Positions 56,660 to 64,000 of a stretch of 64,000 nt of DNA are shown here, piece after piece. The stretch is from an uncultured Eubacteriales bacterium. GTDB taxonomy: Bacteria > Bacillota > Clostridia > Christensenellales > Aristaeellaceae. Position 1 is the first letter of the stretch. Each line of letters starts with the position of its first letter. The stretch is taken from contig CADBKQ010000013.1 in assembly GCA_902795275.1 (NCBI GenBank), forward strand, positions 1 through 64,000, read 5' to 3'. The position numbers were made by a program, and so were the translations under genes. The notes under the pieces were generated by a model. That model made no database searches. It was not told the origin of the DNA and saw only the letters and a program-made list of their open reading frames with translations.

Positions 56660-58039
56660 ATGCTCAAACAAGACGTTGCCCAGGCGGTGATCGCGGAAGC
56701 CCTGAAAACAGGCGGCGATTTCGCCGAAATCTTCCTGGAGGACCGGCAGAGCAACAACCTCTCCATGCTGTCCGGCAAGGTGGAGAGCGTGAACAGCCGC
56801 CGCCTGCACGGCGCGGGCGTGCGGGTGTTCAGCGGATTCCAGGGCGTATACGTGTATACTAACGACACCTCCCTGAACGGCCTGATGGACTGCGCGCGCC
56901 GCGCGGCGTCCGCCATCCGGGGCAAGGAGTACTACACCGCAAAAGACCTGGTGTGGAGCGACACGCCCAGCATCCACTTCATCCAGGAAATGCCCGAAAC
57001 CGTCAAGGCGGCCCGCAAGGTGGCCAAGATGAAGGAAGCCCAGGCTGTGCTGAAGGAAGAAGCGGAAATCGTCCAGGGCAGCATCAGCTACATGGACAGC
57101 GTGCAGCGGGTGTGGATCGCCAACAGCGAAGGTTTGTTCACCCATGATACCCGCGTCTATACCCGCTTCATGGTGGCGGCGATTGCATCCAACGGCACGG
57201 AAAACCAGACCGGCGGCATCTCTCCCGGCGCGATGCAGGGCTTTGAAATCTTCGATACGAAGATCGACCCCGCCGCCTGCGCGAGGGAAGCGGCGGAACA
57301 GGCCTGCACCATGCTCCACGCGCCGCTGTGTCCGGCGGGCGTCATGCCCGTGGTGATTGACAACGGTTTTGGCGGCGTGATCTTCCACGAGGCCTGCGGC
57401 CATTCCCTGGAGGCCACCTCCGTAGCCGTCGGCAACAGCGAGATGTGCGGCAAACTGGGCCAGAAGGTGGCGGCGGACTGCGTGACCGCTATTGACGACG
57501 GCACCATCCCCAACGAATGGGGCAGCCTGAACATCGACGACGAGGGCACCCCCACCACCAAGCTGGTGCTGATCGAGAACGGCATCCTGAGAAACTACAT
57601 GATCGACAAGCTGAACGCCCGCCGCATGAACATGCCCATCACCGGCAGCGGGCGGCGGCAGGGCTACATGTTCGCTCCCACGTCCCGCATGCGCAACACT
57701 TACATCGCCGCCGGAAACGACGACAACGATGAAATCATCGCCACCATGGGCGATGGCCTGTACGCCAAGAAAATGGGCGGCGGCAGCGTGGAGCCCACCA
57801 CCGGCAAATTCAACTTTGCCGTCAGCGAAGGCTACCTGGTCAAGGACGGCAAGATCGTGAATCCCGTGCGCGGCGCCAGCCTGATCGGCCGCGGCAGCGA
57901 GATTTTGATGAAGATCGACCGGGTGGGCAAGGACATGCAGATGGCCCAGGGCATGTGCGGCTCCCTCAGCGGCAGCATTCCCACCAACGTGGGCCAGCCC
58001 ATGATCCGCGTCAGCGAGCTCACCGTGGGCGGACGCTGA
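56660..58039 (+). CDS. tldD: Metalloprotease TldD
   Basis: The catalytic subunit (459 residues) of the heterodimeric TldD/TldE protease, which degrades unfolded peptides and matures some ribosomally made peptides such as microcin B17. The zinc motif HEACGHSLEA (HExxxH) is intact, with the conserved GRRQGYMFAPTSRMRNTYI and KMGGGSVEPTTGKFNFAV C-terminal parts. The start at 56660 follows ACAGGAGGTACTT. TldE follows after 17 bp. No precursor peptide gene is seen nearby. Confidence 0.95.
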   Translation: MLKQDVAQAVIAEALKTGGDFAEIFLEDRQSNNLSMLSGKVESVNSRRLHGAGVRVFSGFQGVYVYTNDTSLNGLMDCARRAASAIRGKEYYTAKDLVWSDTPSIHFIQEMPETVKAARKVAKMKEAQAVLKEEAEIVQGSISYMDSVQRVWIANSEGLFTHDTRVYTRFMVAAIASNGTENQTGGISPGAMQGFEIFDTKIDPAACAREAAEQACTMLHAPLCPAGVMPVVIDNGFGGVIFHEACGHSLEATSVAVGNSEMCGKLGQKVAADCVTAIDDGTIPNEWGSLNIDDEGTPTTKLVLIENGILRNYMIDKLNARRMNMPITGSGRRQGYMFAPTSRMRNTYIAAGNDDNDEIIATMGDGLYAKKMGGGSVEPTTGKFNFAVSEGYLVKDGKIVNPVRGASLIGRGSEILMKIDRVGKDMQMAQGMCGSLSGSIPTNVGQPMIRVSELTVGGR

Positions 58040-58056
58040 GAAAGGAGGAAGAGAAC

Positions 58057-59400
58057 ATGACTGTGGAACAATTCATTCAGGCGTTATTGGATGAAGCGCA
58101 AAAGGAAGGCATTCTGGCGGCGGAGGTCTATCTTTCCTCCGGCGACAGCTTCCGCGCCATGTGCGTGAAGGGCGAAATCGCCAACTACACCGTGCATGCC
58201 ACCCAGGGCCTGTCCCTGCGGGGGCTGTATCAGGGAAAGATGGGTTACGCCGCCACCGAAGCCTTTGATGAGGAAGCGGTGAGTCAGCTGGTGCGGGCGG
58301 TGAAGGAAAGCGCCGAGCTGACCGAGGATGAGGACATTCAGGAAATCTACCAAGGCGACGAAGCGTATCCCGAAGTGGACAACTACAATCCGGCATTGGA
58401 CCAGGTGGAGGAAAGCCGCAAGCTGCAATTGATCCAGGACATTGAAAAGAAAGCCCTGGCCATGGACAAGCGCATCGTCGCGCTGAACTACAATATGATC
58501 TCCACCAACAGCGGCGCCACCCGCATCGTCAATAGCTACGGCTTGAACCTGAGCCACAAAGACAATATGGCCGTGGTGTATGCCAGCGCCACCGCCAAGG
58601 AAGGCGAGCGCGTATCCACCGGCGCGGGGTTCAAGGTGACGCGGAACTTTGACGAACTGGACGCCGACGCCATCGCCAAGGAAGCGGTCGACGAAGCCCT
58701 GTTCATGCTCCATGCCGCGCCGGTTCCCAGCGGCACCTACCGGGCAATCATCGACGCCAAATGCATGCCCGACCTGCTGGGCACCTTCGCGGACGTGTTC
58801 TCCGCCGAGAGCGCCCAGAAGGGCCTGAGCCTGCTGGCGGGCAAGGAAGGGGAAATCATTGCTTCCGAAGCCGTCACCCTCCTGGACGACCCGCTGCTGC
58901 CCGGCGGCCTGGCCAGCCAGCCCTTCGACGCGGAGGGCGTGGCCACATTTACGAAAGCCGTGATTGAAAACGGCAAGCTGACCACCCTGCTGCACAACCT
59001 GAAAACCGCCCGGAAGGCCGGGGTCAAAACCACCGGCAACGCGGCTAAGGGCGGCTATGCGAGCGCCGTGGACGTCAGCCCCAGCAACTTCTACCTGAAA
59101 CCCGGCGAAAAATCCAAGGAAGAACTGCTCTCCGACATGGGCGACGGCCTGGTGATCACCGAGGTCAGCGGCCTCCACGCTGGGGCCAACGCCATCAGCG
59201 GCGACTTCTCCCTCATCGCCCAGGGCTACACCGTGAAGGACGGCAGGAAGGACCAGCCCGTGGAGCAGATCACCGTGGCGGGCAACTTCTACCAGCTGCT
59301 CAAAAACATCCGCGCCGTCGGCAGCGACCTCACCTTCCCCGGCAGCCCCATCGGCAGCCCCTCCGTGGACGTGGGCGAAATCGCCGTGGCGGGGAAATAA
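58057..59400 (+). CDS. pmbA: Metalloprotease partner TldE (PmbA)
   Basis: The non-catalytic partner (447 residues), with the same fold as TldD but without the HExxxH zinc motif. QGLSLRGLYQGKMGYAATEA at the N terminus and the C-terminal SPSVDVGEIAVAGK with SDLTFPGSPIG are PmbA signatures. AAAGGAGGAAGAGAAC precedes the ATG at 58057; a longer frame overlaps tldD and is not used. The pair probably forms a membrane-independent cytoplasmic protease. A terminator follows. Confidence 0.94.
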   Translation: MTVEQFIQALLDEAQKEGILAAEVYLSSGDSFRAMCVKGEIANYTVHATQGLSLRGLYQGKMGYAATEAFDEEAVSQLVRAVKESAELTEDEDIQEIYQGDEAYPEVDNYNPALDQVEESRKLQLIQDIEKKALAMDKRIVALNYNMISTNSGATRIVNSYGLNLSHKDNMAVVYASATAKEGERVSTGAGFKVTRNFDELDADAIAKEAVDEALFMLHAAPVPSGTYRAIIDAKCMPDLLGTFADVFSAESAQKGLSLLAGKEGEIIASEAVTLLDDPLLPGGLASQPFDAEGVATFTKAVIENGKLTTLLHNLKTARKAGVKTTGNAAKGGYASAVDVSPSNFYLKPGEKSKEELLSDMGDGLVITEVSGLHAGANAISGDFSLIAQGYTVKDGRKDQPVEQITVAGNFYQLLKNIRAVGSDLTFPGSPIGSPSVDVGEIAVAGK

Positions 59401-59422
59401 TTTCTGCCAAACCAGCATTTTC

Positions 59423-59455
59423 AGGCGATGGCTGTCATTCGGACGGCCATCGCTT
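59423..59455. terminator. Bidirectional terminator between tldE and spmB
   Basis: GCGATGGCTGTC / GACGGCCATCGC hairpin followed by TTTTGCTTT on the plus strand, in a convergent interval. Confidence 0.8.
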
Positions 59456-59464
59456 TTGCTTTCC

Positions 59465-59962
59465 TTACGGCACCGCAAGGCTTGCCGCGATGCTCCCCGC
59501 CAGCCAAGCCGCCAGGGCGCAGGGAATGGTGTGGCGGGATTTTTTTACGCCCGCGGCGGCAAGGTACACGCCGCAGGTGTAGAACACCGTTTCGCTGCTG
59601 CCCATCATCACGCTGGCCACCAGCCCGGCCCGGCTGTCGGGGCCGCACTCGTTCAGGATTTCCCGCAGCATGGCCAGGGAGGCCGATCCGCTCAGCGGCT
59701 TGAACAGCATCAGTGGCAGCGTTTCCTTGGGAATGCCTGCCCAGGCCGCCGCGGGTTCCAGCAAGGCGCACAGCCGTTCCATCAGCCCGCAGGAGGAAAA
59801 CGCCCGGATAACGCAGAGCATGGCGATCAGCGAGGGCAGAATGCGCCGGGCGGTGCTGATGCCTTCCTTCGCTCCTTCAAGGAAGGCGTCGTACACCGGC
59901 ACCCGATGAATCAGCCCGCAGCCCAGGCACAGCAGCAGAAACACGCACAGCGTCCCATTCAT
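59465..59962 (-). CDS. spmB: Spore maturation protein B
   Basis: A 165-residue membrane protein needed with SpmA for spore core dehydration. It has four or five hydrophobic helices and a nucleoside-recognition (Gate) fold, with GAKEGISTARRILPSLIAML, MLFKPLSGSASLAMLREILN and GSSETVFYTCGVYLAAAGVK. The start is the ATG at 59962 (MNGTLCVFLL), with GGAGAAGAG upstream; a longer frame reading through spmA is an artefact. Overlaps spmA by 4 bp. Confidence 0.93.
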   Translation of the reverse strand: MNGTLCVFLLLCLGCGLIHRVPVYDAFLEGAKEGISTARRILPSLIAMLCVIRAFSSCGLMERLCALLEPAAAWAGIPKETLPLMLFKPLSGSASLAMLREILNECGPDSRAGLVASVMMGSSETVFYTCGVYLAAAGVKKSRHTIPCALAAWLAGSIAASLAVP

Positions 59963-60522
59963 CTTCTCTTCTCCGCGCACTTGCAGCACAGAACGCCCAC
60001 GACGGTGGACACCGCCGTGGCCGCAAGGGCTGGCAGCGCGATGCCCGCGGGATTCGCCGATCCGGCTGCCGTCCGCAGGGCGATCACTGTGGTGGGAAGC
60101 AGCTGAACCGAGGAAGCGTTTATCACAAGAAACAGGCACAGGGCGTTGCCTGCGGCGTCCGCGCCCTGCCCCATCCGCCGGGCGGCCTCGATGCCCATGG
60201 GCGTGGCCGCGTTGCCAAGCCCCAGCAGGTTGGCGGTCAGGTTCATGGTGACGGGCTCCAATGCCTCCGCCGGAAGACCGTCCCCAAACAGCCGCCGCAG
60301 CGCGGGCGACAGCGCCGCGCCCAGCCGTTCCGCCGTTCCCGCCCGGCGCAGAATATTCAGCATGCCGCAGAAGAAAGCGTAGGCCCCGGCCAGCGCAATC
60401 CCGGTTCCCACGGCTTCCTCCGCCGCGTTCAGCATCGCCGATACGGTCTGCCCGCCGGCGCCTGTTGCCATGCCCCAGACCAGCGCCAGCCCTGCCATTC
60501 CTCCGAAAATCCATTGCAGCAT
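59959..60522 (-). CDS. spmA: Spore maturation protein A
   Basis: A 187-residue membrane protein, partner of SpmB in core dehydration. It opens MLQWIFGGMAGLALVWGMAT and has about five membrane segments with TMNLTANLLGLGNAATPMGI and LVINASSVQLLPTTVIALR, the Gate-domain motifs. The start is at 60522 after GGCGGAAG. It is divergent from abrB, with an AT-rich interval between. Confidence 0.93.
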   Translation of the reverse strand: MLQWIFGGMAGLALVWGMATGAGGQTVSAMLNAAEEAVGTGIALAGAYAFFCGMLNILRRAGTAERLGAALSPALRRLFGDGLPAEALEPVTMNLTANLLGLGNAATPMGIEAARRMGQGADAAGNALCLFLVINASSVQLLPTTVIALRTAAGSANPAGIALPALAATAVSTVVGVLCCKCAEKRR

Positions 60523-60662
60523 ACTTCCGCCTCTCCCTCCGCCATGCTGAAAAGCTATGCATTCTTCACAGCGAATTGCTTGTGATTTGCCCAAAATTAA
60601 TGATCGAATCGACAAAAAATGTCGTTTTATTCCAATTTATATAAAAACATGCTGTTTTTTGC

Positions 60663-60691
60663 TTGACAATATTACCAAATAATAGTACAAT
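60663..60691 (+). promoter_or_regulatory. Strong sigma-A promoter for abrB
   Basis: TTGACA (60663-60668), 17 nt, TACAAT (60686-60691) in a very AT-rich interval. Confidence 0.85.
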
Positions 60692-60730
60692 TAAATTTGG
60701 CAGAAAAATTATTTGTTTGGAGGGGAAACA

Positions 60731-60976
60731 ATGAAATCGACTGGCGTTGTTCGTAAACTGGATGATCTGGGAAGAATCGTTATCCCGATTGAACTCCGTC
60801 GTACCATGGACATCGGTCTGCGGGATACGCTGGAAATCTTCGTGGAAGATGATAAAATCATTCTGAAAAAGTATCATCCCGCTTGCATTTTCTGCAATGA
60901 CGCGCGGGATGTGATCCGCTATAAAGATAAGCTGATCTGCAGGAACTGCCTGGAGCAGCTGAAAAAGGAAGGCTGA
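60731..60976 (+). CDS. AbrB-family transition-state regulator with zinc-ribbon tail
   Basis: An 81-residue DNA-binding protein. The swapped-hairpin AbrB domain (residues 1-45) contains TGVVRKLDDLGRIVIPIELR and LRDTLEIFVEDDKIILKKY. The C-terminal CIFCNDARDVIRYKDKLICR and NCLEQL makes a four-cysteine zinc ribbon, as in many clostridial AbrB proteins. TTGGAGGGG lies 6 nt before the ATG. It stands alone between the spm genes and a zinc-ribbon membrane protein gene and probably controls stationary-phase or sporulation genes. Confidence 0.92.
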   Translation: MKSTGVVRKLDDLGRIVIPIELRRTMDIGLRDTLEIFVEDDKIILKKYHPACIFCNDARDVIRYKDKLICRNCLEQLKKEG

Positions 60977-60978
60977 TT

Positions 60979-61015
60979 CACCGAAAGCCGCGTGAGGTCA
61001 CGCGGCTTTTTTGCG
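60979..61015 (+). terminator. Terminator after abrB
   Basis: AAAGCCGCGTGA / TCACGCGGCTTT hairpin followed by TTT. Confidence 0.88.
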
Positions 61016-61116
61016 CCCGAAAACAGCTTATGCCGCGGCTGAAACAAACAGAACCGGCGCGCGGCAGGCTGTTATTTTTCTGCCTCAATTTTGCCCGATC
61101 TTTTGGAAAAAAGGAT

Positions 61117-61145
61117 TTGAAACATTCCCTTTTTCCGATTATAAT
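61117..61145 (+). promoter_or_regulatory. Sigma-A promoter for the zinc-ribbon membrane protein
   Basis: TTGAAA (61117-61122), 17 nt, TATAAT (61140-61145). Confidence 0.75.
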
Positions 61146-61198
61146 AAAAATGGGTGTTTGAGCGCACCCCGGGGATTACAGAACGGGAGGGGAAACGC

Positions 61199-61612
61199 AT
61201 GGCGTTTTTAAAAATGCTGGGCCGTCGGTTCATGGCGTTCATGAGCGGCCGAAACGGTTTTGACCAGTTATCCATGGGGATTCTGATCGGCAGCCTGCTG
61301 CTGCAAATCATCGGTTCCATCGCGGGGCTGAATGTGATCATGTTTCTGAGCATCGCCCTGTACGGCTGGGCGCTGTTCCGCATTTTCAGCAAGCGCAGTC
61401 CCAAGCGGGCCACGGAAAACCAGAAGTTCCTGACCTGGTGGACGCCCATCGGCACAAAGATCCGCCAGTTTATCCTGCGGCTCAAGCTCCGCAAGCAGTA
61501 CAAATACTTTAAGTGCCCCCAGTGCGGCGCGCTCCTGCGCATGAGCCGCGGCGCCGGAGAGAAGGACATTTGCTGCCCCAAGTGCCAGAATCGCTTTAAA
61601 ATGAAGTCGTAA
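61199..61612 (+). CDS. Membrane protein with C-terminal zinc ribbon
   Basis: A 137-residue protein not recognised by name. Two membrane segments lie at about 20-60 (SMGILIGSLLLQIIGSIAGL and NVIMFLSIALYGWALFRIF), then a basic linker, then a CPQC...CPKC zinc ribbon (YFKCPQCGALLRMSRGAGEK, DICCPKCQNRFKMKS). A basic stretch between (KLRKQYKYF) faces the cytoplasm. The start at 61199 follows GGGAGGGGAAACGC. Such proteins may act as membrane-bound regulators, but no role is established. Confidence 0.8.
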   Translation: MAFLKMLGRRFMAFMSGRNGFDQLSMGILIGSLLLQIIGSIAGLNVIMFLSIALYGWALFRIFSKRSPKRATENQKFLTWWTPIGTKIRQFILRLKLRKQYKYFKCPQCGALLRMSRGAGEKDICCPKCQNRFKMKS

Positions 61613-61625
61613 CAAGGCACTCAGT

Positions 61626-61790
61626 TATGAGAGTGCAAAGTACAGAGTTCAAAGTACAGATTGATATACTTAGAAAAAATGTGAAACGCATCCTTTCCTC
61701 TCCTGTCAGGGGTCGGAGCGGAACGCCGAAGAGGTATTCATACCGCTAAATCATCTGAACTCTGCACTCTGTACTCTGAACTCTCATTCT
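61626..61790. repeat. Palindromic repeat E (GAGTGCAAAGTACAGA arms)
   Basis: The left arm GAGAGTGCAAAGTACAGAG (from 61629) consists of near-repeats of GTGCAAAGTACAGAG/GTTCAAAGTACAGA. The right arm TCTGAACTCTGCACTCTGTA...GAACTCTCATTC (61754-61788) is its inverse. The loop is about 90 nt with a small inner hairpin. Same architecture as repeats A-D, different sequence. Confidence 0.75.
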
Positions 61791-61828
61791 CCACAACTCC
61801 TGAACGATGGAAAGGGAGGCTCACAGAG

Positions 61829-62686
61829 GTGTTTGGTTTCATCCGCCCCTATATGAACGACCTGACCGAGGACGAAAAGCTGCGGTACAAAGCGGTCTAC
61901 TGCGGCCTGTGCCGTGCACTGAACGACAAATACGGCCTGGCCGGACGCATGGCCCTGAGCTATGATATGACGTTCCTCATTCTGCTGCTCAATTCCCTGT
62001 ACGAGCCGGAGGAACAGACAAAGGAAGCCGTGTGCCCGCCCCATCCGGTGAAGAAGCATCGGGAAACGGCCACGGAATTTACCGACTACGCTGCCGACAT
62101 GACCGTGGCGCTGACCTATTACAAAGCCCTGGACGACTGGATGGACGAGCATAGCCGGACCGGCAAAGTGTATTCCGGGCTGCTCAAGGGCTCCTATGAA
62201 AAGGTAAAACAGAAATGGCCCGCCCAGTGCGAAGCCATCGAAAAGAGCCTGGACGCGCTGCACGAGGTGGAGAAGGACGAAAAAGCCCAGCCGGAACAGG
62301 CCGCCGACCTGTCGGGACGGATGCTGGCCGCCATCTTTGGCGTAAAGGAAGATTTCTTCCAGCACCAGGCGGCCTGCCTGGGCTACTTCCTGGGCAAGTT
62401 TATTTACATGATGGACGCGGCTATCGACTATGAGGACGACCGGAAGAAGGGCTGCTACAACCCGCTGAACGGCATGCAGGTCACGCCCGAACAGGCCCGG
62501 GAGCTTTTGCGGCTGCCCCTGGGCCAGGCGGCGGAAGCCTTTGAAACCCTGCCGCTTATCCAGGACGTCCACCTGATGCGCAACATCCTCTACTCCGGCG
62601 TGTGGCAGAATTACAATTATCAAATGAACGAAAAAGCAAAGACAAAAGAGAAAAAAGAGCAAGGAGGTGTACAGGATGGTCACTGA
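61829..62686 (+). CDS. DUF5685-family protein
   Basis: A 285-residue cytoplasmic helical protein of unknown function. Family landmarks are a FGFIRPYMNDLTEDEKLRYK N terminus, YKAVYCGLCRALNDKYG (possible metal-binding cysteines), LSYDMTFLILLLNSLYEPEE, the acidic ALTYYKALDDWMDEH and GKFIYMMDAAIDYEDDRKKG. The D/E- and H/C-rich core resembles a prenyltransferase-like all-helical fold. It starts with GTG, preceded by GGGAGGC. The DnaJ-like gene overlaps it by 11 bp, so they are likely expressed together. Confidence 0.8.
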   Translation: MFGFIRPYMNDLTEDEKLRYKAVYCGLCRALNDKYGLAGRMALSYDMTFLILLLNSLYEPEEQTKEAVCPPHPVKKHRETATEFTDYAADMTVALTYYKALDDWMDEHSRTGKVYSGLLKGSYEKVKQKWPAQCEAIEKSLDALHEVEKDEKAQPEQAADLSGRMLAAIFGVKEDFFQHQAACLGYFLGKFIYMMDAAIDYEDDRKKGCYNPLNGMQVTPEQARELLRLPLGQAAEAFETLPLIQDVHLMRNILYSGVWQNYNYQMNEKAKTKEKKEQGGVQDGH

Positions 62687-63410
62687 CCCCCGCAAGGTGC
62701 TGGGCGTCGGCCCGGACGCCAGCCAGGATGAAATCAAAAAAGCCTACCGCCAGAAGGCCAAGGAATGCCATCCTGACCTCCATCCCGACGATCCCCGCGC
62801 CACCGAAAAAATGAATGAGGTCAACGAGGCTTACGACATGCTGATGCACCCGGAAAAGTACCGGGGTACGCAGCAGTCGTATTCCAATCCCTTCCAGGAG
62901 GGGCAGCGGCCCGTCGGTTCATACGGCGGCGGGTACAACCCCTACGGCGGGTGGAGCAATGTGGAATGGGTGGATTTTGAGGATTTGTTCGGCGGCGCTT
63001 TCCGCCGTCAGGCGGGCTATGCCGACGCCCGGCCCCAGGAAATGAATTATGACAGCATGGAAGTGCGGGTCGCCATCCAGGACATCAACGCCGGGCGCTG
63101 GGCCGACGCCATCAGCGCCCTGAACCAGGTGAACGCCGCCGCCCGCGACGCCCGCTGGCATTACCTGTTTGCCCTGGCTCAGCACGGCGTGGGCAATACC
63201 ATGACCGCCCTGGAGGAGATCCAGCGGGCCGCGCAGATGGAGCCCGGCAATCCCGTCTATCAGCAGCTGCTGCGCCAGTATCAGTCCGCGGGCCAGGCCT
63301 ACACCCAGCGCGCCCGGGGCTTCAATATGAGCGCCGCCGACCCCACCCGCTGGTGCCTGCGGATGTGCCTGCTGAATATCGCCTGCAATATGTGCTGCAG
63401 GTGCTTATGA
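62676..63410 (+). CDS. DnaJ-domain protein with Cys-rich C terminus
   Basis: A 244-residue J-domain protein. Residues 1-65 form the J domain (DPRKVLGVGPDASQDEIKKA, KECHPDLHPDD with the HPD motif), which would recruit a DnaK ATPase. A Gly/Tyr/Gln-rich linker follows to about 125, then TPR-like helices (DINAGRWADAISALNQVNAA, WHYLFALAQHGVGNTMTALE). The last 20 residues (WCLRMCLLNIACNMCCRCL) are hydrophobic and cysteine-rich, possibly a membrane or metal site. AAGGAGGTG supports the ATG at 62676. Paired with the DUF5685 gene. Confidence 0.85.
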   Translation: MVTDPRKVLGVGPDASQDEIKKAYRQKAKECHPDLHPDDPRATEKMNEVNEAYDMLMHPEKYRGTQQSYSNPFQEGQRPVGSYGGGYNPYGGWSNVEWVDFEDLFGGAFRRQAGYADARPQEMNYDSMEVRVAIQDINAGRWADAISALNQVNAAARDARWHYLFALAQHGVGNTMTALEEIQRAAQMEPGNPVYQQLLRQYQSAGQAYTQRARGFNMSAADPTRWCLRMCLLNIACNMCCRCL

Positions 63411-63429
63411 GAAGCAGGAGGTTTTAAAA

Positions 63430-63600
63430 TTAAAACAGTAAATAAAAGGAGCACTCTGTCATCCTGAGCGAAGCGAAGGATCTCCCCGTGCTTTTGAGGT
63501 AATAAACAAGGGAGGTTCTTCGCACGTCCCCATCTGTATAGGGGGACGGCTCAGAATGACAACGTTACTTGAATGATTCTGATTAGCTTGTTTTTTTGAG
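63430..63600. repeat. Repeat family H, copy 2
   Basis: TTAAAACAGTAAATAA, then CTGTCATCCTGAGCGAAGCG pairing imperfectly with the GGCTCAGAATGACA region; GGTTCTTCGCACGTCCCC and GGGGGACG form an inner stem. The right end CGTTACTTGAATGATTCTG and TTTTTTTGAG match copy 1 at 47573-47766. Confidence 0.8.
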
Positions 63601-63643
63601 AACAGTATAATTCCTCATCACTGATGAAAGGGATTGAAAACAG

Positions 63644-64000
63644 ATGAGCTTATCCGTGGAAGACCTGATGAACTACCAGCTTCGCTTGCAGGAGAAGTAC
63701 GCGGGCGTATGGGAAGGGGACAACCCCGACACCGCCAAACACCATCTGCTCTACGCTGTGGAGGAAATCGGCGAGGTGTCTGCCATCCTGAAAAAGCGCG
63801 GGGCGAACGAGGTGACGAAGGACGCCGCCCTTCGCGCCCACTTCTGCGAGGAGATGGCCGATGTGTTCATGTATTTGACCGATGTTTTGCTCTGCTGCGG
63901 CGTACAGCCGGAGGAATTTGAAGCCGCCTATCGGGAAAAGATGGAGCGCAATCTGAACCGGGATTTTTTAGGGGAGCACAAGAATTATTTAAAAGAATAA
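63644..64000 (+). CDS. MazG-like nucleotide pyrophosphohydrolase
   Basis: A 118-residue all-alpha NTP pyrophosphatase of the MazG/dUTPase-2 superfamily. The metal motif is LYAVEEIGEVSAILKKRG with EExxE, followed by AHFCEEMADVFMYLTDVLL carrying ExxD. It has no second domain. It may hydrolyse a non-canonical nucleotide or protect from mutagenic ones. The stop TAA coincides with the last bases of the window, so the gene is complete. The ribosome site is weak (AAAGGG, distant). Confidence 0.85.
   Translation: MSLSVEDLMNYQLRLQEKYAGVWEGDNPDTAKHHLLYAVEEIGEVSAILKKRGANEVTKDAALRAHFCEEMADVFMYLTDVLLCCGVQPEEFEAAYREKMERNLNRDFLGEHKNYLKE

Noticed and set aside
56660..59400. RiPP biosynthesis cluster around tldD/tldE
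   Set aside because: No precursor peptide, cyclodehydratase, radical SAM or exporter gene nearby; TldD/E are common housekeeping proteases.
59465..60562. 365-codon minus-strand frame reading through spmA into spmB as one protein
   Set aside because: The first half is out of frame with spmA and arginine/glycine-rich; spmB has its own start and ribosome site at 59962.

Overview
The window looks like chromosomal DNA of a GC-rich, spore-forming Clostridia-type Firmicute, probably a gut or rumen bacterium. The evidence for sporulation is a small acid-soluble spore protein gene, the germination pair sleB-ypeB and spore maturation genes spmA-spmB. The Bacillus-type PurR, the plsX-acpP-rnc-smc-ftsY order and an AbrB-like regulator with a zinc ribbon fit Firmicutes. 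Shine-Dalgarno sites are strong and promoters are clear sigma-A type with 17-nt spacers. Assignment below class is a guess; Christensenellales or a related gut order would fit. Many carbohydrate genes (GH36, GH31, GH5, an SGNH esterase, two phosphohexomutases, a polyol/uronate dehydrogenase) point to life on plant polysaccharides.

Layout. 1-12 kb: end of dapF, a TraX-like membrane protein, nitroreductase, tadA, a surface PPIase foldase, GH36 alpha-galactosidase, a DUF2461 protein, phosphohexomutase and transketolase. 12-17.4 kb: a decayed patch (orphan BrnA-like antitoxin, truncated acetyltransferase), then a complete branched-chain amino acid ABC importer operon livJHMGF. 17.6-22.2 kb (minus strand): ddl and a membrane-anchored murF for peptidoglycan, an alpha/beta hydrolase and an acetyltransferase. 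22.5-29.4 kb (minus): plsX-acpP-rnc-smc-ftsY. 29.6-31.7 kb (minus): ypeB and sleB. 32-38 kb: a promoter-driven decayed small gene divergent from purR, then HIT, rpsU, a methyltransferase, an SASP gene, VTC plus DUF4956, and ybaK. 38.1-44.8 kb (minus): seven intact phage virion-type genes (scaffold, N4-gp56-type major capsid, connector, probable tail proteins) with no terminase, portal, integrase, replication or lysis genes, next to two tRNA genes. 45.3-52 kb (minus): dehydrogenase, GH31, LOG-family protein and a secreted leucine-rich repeat protein. 52.7-59.4 kb (plus): SGNH esterase, phosphoglucomutase, secreted GH5 and the TldD/TldE protease pair. 59.4-64 kb: spmA-spmB (minus), abrB, a zinc-ribbon membrane protein, a DUF5685-DnaJ pair and a MazG-like pyrophosphohydrolase.

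The most unusual feature is intergenic. Nearly every transcription-unit boundary carries a palindromic repeat, and at least eight sequence families are present. Several share an odd architecture: a 25-70 nt arm made of short near-identical repeats, a conserved or unrelated loop of about 40-100 nt, then the reverse-complement arm. One family has telomere-like GGGATTA arms, G-quadruplex potential and about 10-bp terminal inverted repeats like a MITE. Two of these repeats lie inside the capsid cassette, so the cassette has probably been in this chromosome for a long time. No transposase, CRISPR array or complete mobile element is visible.
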